A stretch of DNA of 7,961 nucleotides, taken from Chloroflexota bacterium (GTDB lineage Bacteria; Chloroflexota; Dehalococcoidia; Lucifugimonadales; Lucifugimonadaceae). The DNA lies in assembly GCA_030831265.1 (NCBI GenBank), contig JAURLM010000092.1, forward strand, positions 1-7,961, in the 5' to 3' direction. Position numbers and translations under genes: made by a program. The notes below the pieces were generated by a model that was given only the letters and a program-made list of their open reading frames with translations, did no database searches and was not told the DNA's origin. Shown here piece after piece: positions 5,725-7,961 of the stretch (positions within the stretch are counted from its first letter, which is position 1; each line of letters begins with the position of its first letter).

Positions 5725-7211
5725 AGACTCTCATATTCGACGAACGACTTGCTGGCAGCAGCTATCGAATCGTAGTTTCCTGTTGCGACAGACGCACATA
5801 ACGCGGCACCTGTCGCAGCTTCGTCTGTTCTGGCTGTCAGTTCGAGCGACAAGCCGAACATGCTGCTGAGAGCAGATTGCAGCACAGGGTTTCTGCGAAC
5901 ACCGTTACCGGAGCCGATTAGTCGATCACGCGTCGGTGCACCGAGTTCCTGTGCTTCCTCATACGCGGCGTGTAGCTGACGGGAGATTCCTTCAAACAAT
6001 GCCATCGCCACATTGCCAGGGGTGAAGTTACCCGGGGTCAGCCCGGAAATCGACCCTCGACGACCCGGCTCAATACGCGTGCCAGTGAAGAACGGTTGAA
6101 ACTCGATTCCTCCTGCGCCGGGCTCGGCCTGAGAGGCAAGCTCAACAAGCCTGCTGTAAATCGCATCGGTTTCACCATCATGGTCAAATACTTCGCTGCC
6201 AGTTCGGGCAAAAAAGTCACGTACGGTTCTGAAAGAGCGGCCACCCACGACACCAACACCCGCAAGAAGGTATCCACCCTGAATGTATGGACGCAGTTCG
6301 AGAGAGCCATAATCCGGCCAGTCCCCTTTGCGCCGCAACACCGATTGGTCAGGGATGAACACTGTGGACTGCCCGCCGGTGCCAATGTTGATGGCGATTG
6401 ATCGTTCGTGCTCGGTTACTGAACCGGCGAACGCACATTGGTGATCTCCGGACGCCACGGAAACAGGGATACCGGGTTGCAGGCCCATAGCGGAAGCTGC
6501 ATAAGGAGTCAGTTTGCCTGCGAGCGTGCACGACGAAACTACCTCCGGCAAAATTTCGCTATTCAGTCCGAGATCATCCACCAGATCAGCGTTCCACCTG
6601 CCATTCACGACATCAAACACACCCCAGCCAGCAGCATCTGTGGCATCTGTAACCGGGGCTGTGCCCGTGACCGTAGAGACGAAGAACTCAGGAACAGTGC
6701 TGGCCTTCAATCCCGGTCGTAACTCGCCTCGTTGCTGCAACCAGAACAAGATTGCCGACGTGTATCCGGGAACAATTGGGCATCCACTGGCGGCGAACCC
6801 TTTTGGTCCACTGGAAACTAGATGTGCAGCACCTCGTTCCGCAACCCGATCGATAGTCGTTCCGCCATCAGCAGATTCAGCGGTGCGCCTGTCCTGCCAG
6901 CTAACCAGGGAGCCGACAGCATCGAGCGTGTCTGCGTCGAATAGCTGGCAGCCCTGTTGCTGACCGGTCACGCCAATGCCGTCAACGCTCGTGACACCTA
7001 TCCGTTCAACAAGACTTCGCACGGCATCGAATGCCGTTTGAGCAATACGAGAAAAATCCCATTCGGAGCGGCCCTTTGCCCGGTCAACAGTAGACGTCAC
7101 TTCAGCCCTGTTAGCCGACGCTACGACATCCAGAAGCTGGTTGGACGCCGTGTCAATGGCCACAGCCGTGACAGTGGTTGAGCCGATATCGATTCCAAGA
7201 AAAACAGGCAA
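5721..7211 (-). CDS. FGGY-family carbohydrate kinase, sedoheptulokinase/xylulokinase-like
   Basis: A 496-residue ATP-dependent sugar kinase with two actin-like domains. Visible motifs are the phosphate loop GIDIGSTT (6-13), the substrate region GVTGQQQG (80-87) with SWQDRR (104-109), and the catalytic base D256 in ASGDHQC. The second phosphate loop is INIGTGGQ (274-281), and a late GSGNGVRRNPVLQ forms the nucleotide site. The WQD and GDxQC patterns recall sedoheptulokinases more than xylulokinases; this is from memory and tentative. The start is TTG at 7211-7209. An in-frame TAG at 7232-7230 with no ATG between rules out a longer ATG start, and the phosphate loop needs this N terminus. It follows the JAMM peptidase gene by 29 nt and its stop shares CTAG with the zinc dehydrogenase. 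Confidence 0.9.
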   Translation of the reverse strand: MPVFLGIDIGSTTVTAVAIDTASNQLLDVVASANRAEVTSTVDRAKGRSEWDFSRIAQTAFDAVRSLVERIGVTSVDGIGVTGQQQGCQLFDADTLDAVGSLVSWQDRRTAESADGGTTIDRVAERGAAHLVSSGPKGFAASGCPIVPGYTSAILFWLQQRGELRPGLKASTVPEFFVSTVTGTAPVTDATDAAGWGVFDVVNGRWNADLVDDLGLNSEILPEVVSSCTLAGKLTPYAASAMGLQPGIPVSVASGDHQCAFAGSVTEHERSIAINIGTGGQSTVFIPDQSVLRRKGDWPDYGSLELRPYIQGGYLLAGVGVVGGRSFRTVRDFFARTGSEVFDHDGETDAIYSRLVELASQAEPGAGGIEFQPFFTGTRIEPGRRGSISGLTPGNFTPGNVAMALFEGISRQLHAAYEEAQELGAPTRDRLIGSGNGVRRNPVLQSALSSMFGLSLELTARTDEAATGAALCASVATGNYDSIAAASKSFVEYESL

Positions 7212-7240
7212 CTTCGTTCTCGATGTTCTCTACCAGGCGT

Positions 7241-7684
7241 TCAGCCGTTGGCTCCGCGGTAGGCACGCCCGTCCGTGGTTATCACCACCTCCTCGACGGT
7301 CTTGTCTTCGTTGATCCTGAATGCGCGGACAATCGGCCGGGTCTTTTCTACGAGGCTAATAAGTACATAGAACGGGTCTGTGAATCCTGAGCCAACGGCG
7401 TTCTTCACGTCGGTCTCAGACGGGTACGCCTGCGTGAAGGTGTGGGAGTGGTAGATTGCAACGAAGTCTTCGTTTTTGGCGTCGGCATCCTGTTGAACCT
7501 GGATGTATTCCAGTGGGTCCATCGAATAGCGACGAATCTTTTCCGCGTCCACGTTCGCGGTAGCGTGTGAACGTGTGACGATGTTGTCTTTGCCTAGCAA
7601 GAAACCACAGCACTCTTCCGGATCATCTCGCAACGCGTGCGAAATCATCTCAGCAATAACAGTGCGGGGAATCTTGATGGACAA
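7241..7684 (-). CDS. JAMM-motif (JAB1/MPN+, Mov34-type) metallopeptidase family protein
   Basis: A 147-residue cytosolic protein that forms a single JAB/MPN+ domain. The zinc-binding JAMM signature is complete: E24 in EECCG, then H79-S-H81, seven residues, S89-E-T-D92 (HSHTFTQAYPSETD). Bacterial relatives cleave isopeptide-like or C-terminal bonds, for example removing Cys or small groups from ThiS/MoaD/CysO-like sulfur-carrier proteins. No carrier gene is in the window, so the target is unknown. The start is TTG at 7684-7682, supported by AGGGAG about 9 nt upstream; the next Met is residue 13, already inside the domain. It may share a transcript with the kinase (29-nt gap). A functional link to sugar metabolism is not evident. 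Confidence 0.88.
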   Translation of the reverse strand: MSIKIPRTVIAEMISHALRDDPEECCGFLLGKDNIVTRSHATANVDAEKIRRYSMDPLEYIQVQQDADAKNEDFVAIYHSHTFTQAYPSETDVKNAVGSGFTDPFYVLISLVEKTRPIVRAFRINEDKTVEEVVITTDGRAYRGANG

Positions 7685-7730
7685 GGCGTTGTGCTCCCTG
7701 GTGAACTTCTATTGATTTACTTTTACAAGA

Positions 7731-7749
7731 CCGCAAGATGTCATTGCGG
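7731..7749. promoter_or_regulatory. Inverted repeat in the leader of the JAMM peptidase gene
   Basis: CCGCAA-GATGTCA-TTGCGG is a perfect 6-bp inverted repeat with a 7-nt centre. It lies about 47 nt before the peptidase start codon and downstream of a TATAAT box on the same strand. It could be an operator or a leader hairpin. No T run follows it on either strand, so it is not a plain terminator. Confidence 0.25.
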
Positions 7750-7784
7750 CAGCAGTGAACCTTACTAAATCAGTCAGGCGACGA

Positions 7785-7790
7785 ATTATA
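7785..7790 (-). promoter_or_regulatory. Possible -10 box for the peptidase-kinase transcript
   Basis: The minus strand reads a perfect TATAAT here, about 100 nt before the peptidase start. No good -35 box is present 16-18 nt upstream (best is TCATGT). The area is locally AT-rich, so a chance match is possible. Confidence 0.25.
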
Positions 7791-7870
7791 TGTGCCTTGT
7801 GGACGTTACATGACCCGGATTACGGAACCATAGCTATCAAGCCATTGAATGGCACACAGAAAAAGCAGAG

Positions 7871-7876
7871 TAGAAT
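7871..7876 (+). promoter_or_regulatory. Possible -10 box for the gene at the right edge
   Basis: TAGAAT matches TATAAT at five of six positions and lies 49 nt before the GTG start at 7926. A TTGAAT at 7845-7850 resembles a -35 box, but the 20-nt spacer is long. The remainder of the 241-nt intergenic stretch 7685-7925 holds no open frame or RNA gene that I can support. Confidence 0.25.
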
Positions 7877-7925
7877 CGCACGTCCAGCACGAGCAGCGCA
7901 TGGGACGGAACAGGAGAAGCAGTCG

Positions 7926-7961
7926 GTGCAACAGGATGACCTACGCAAAGCCGCCGAATAC
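7926..7961 (+). CDS. Start of a gene cut by the window edge, possibly ribose-5-phosphate isomerase A
   Basis: GTG at 7926-7928 is preceded by a strong ribosome site, AGGAGA, beginning at 7912 with about 9 nt spacing. The 12 visible codons read (M)QQDDLRKAAEY. This resembles the N terminus of RpiA proteins (E. coli begins MTQDELKKAV). RpiA interconverts ribose- and ribulose-5-phosphate in the pentose-phosphate pathway, which would suit the neighbouring FGGY kinase. Twelve residues are too few for a firm name. That a gene starts here is more secure than its identity. Confidence 0.5.
   Translation, partial: MQQDDLRKAAEY

Noticed and set aside
7850..7867. Sigma-54 promoter beginning TGGCAC
   Set aside because: The -24-like TGGCAC is present, but the -12 element TTGC is missing at the required spacing (AAAGC instead).
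1..7961. tRNA (including selC), rRNA, CRISPR array or insertion sequence
   Set aside because: I saw no cloverleaf, repeated spacer pattern, transposase-like frame or terminal repeat on either strand by reading.

Overview
The window looks like a gene-dense piece of a bacterial chromosome of moderate-to-high GC. It carries a set of sugar and sugar-acid catabolism genes plus one selenoprotein gene. Enolase-superfamily dehydratase, SDR, FGGY kinase, JAMM peptidase and a UGSC-type selenoprotein together recall marine Chloroflexota of the SAR202 type. That is an inference from gene content; no marker gene in the window proves it.

Layout, left to right. (1) The 3' end of an unrecognised membrane protein (+, 1-240), then a classical SDR oxidoreductase (+, 289-1233). 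(2) A minus-strand cluster read from 4571 down to 1250: a mannonate-dehydratase-like enolase-superfamily protein (4571-3273), a conserved 352-residue protein of unknown function (3254-2196), a 181-residue UGSC-family selenoprotein (2173-1628) and a 90-residue membrane protein (1522-1250). The first three are 18 and 22 nt apart and look like one transcript. (3) A 151-nt divergent intergenic region, then a zinc-dependent medium-chain dehydrogenase (+, 4723-5724). (4) An FGGY sugar kinase (-, 7211-5721), preceded at 29 nt by a JAMM-motif metallopeptidase (-, 7684-7241). Both have TTG starts. (5) A 241-nt divergent intergenic region and the first 12 codons of a plus-strand gene (GTG at 7926) resembling the N terminus of ribose-5-phosphate isomerase A.

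The main discovery is at 1628-2173. A plain reading breaks this gene into two short frames (2173-1877 and 1855-1628) separated by an in-frame TGA at 1879-1877. The TGA falls exactly at the U of a U-G-S-C motif, giving U-G-S-C-S-S-C. It is followed 11 nt later by a perfect 8-bp hairpin whose 3-nt loop begins with G, 20 nt after the TGA, where a bacterial SECIS should be. The gene is therefore read as one intact selenoprotein. Its UxxCxxC centre matches the pattern of component B of the glycine/betaine/sarcosine reductases.

Working together: the dehydratase, the two dehydrogenases and the kinase fit uptake and oxidation of an uncommon sugar or sugar acid. The kinase and the possible rpiA at the right edge point to the pentose-phosphate pathway. 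The selenoprotein and its 352-residue partner probably form a redox pair whose substrate cannot be read from sequence. No tRNA, rRNA, insertion sequence, CRISPR array or clear intrinsic terminator was seen.
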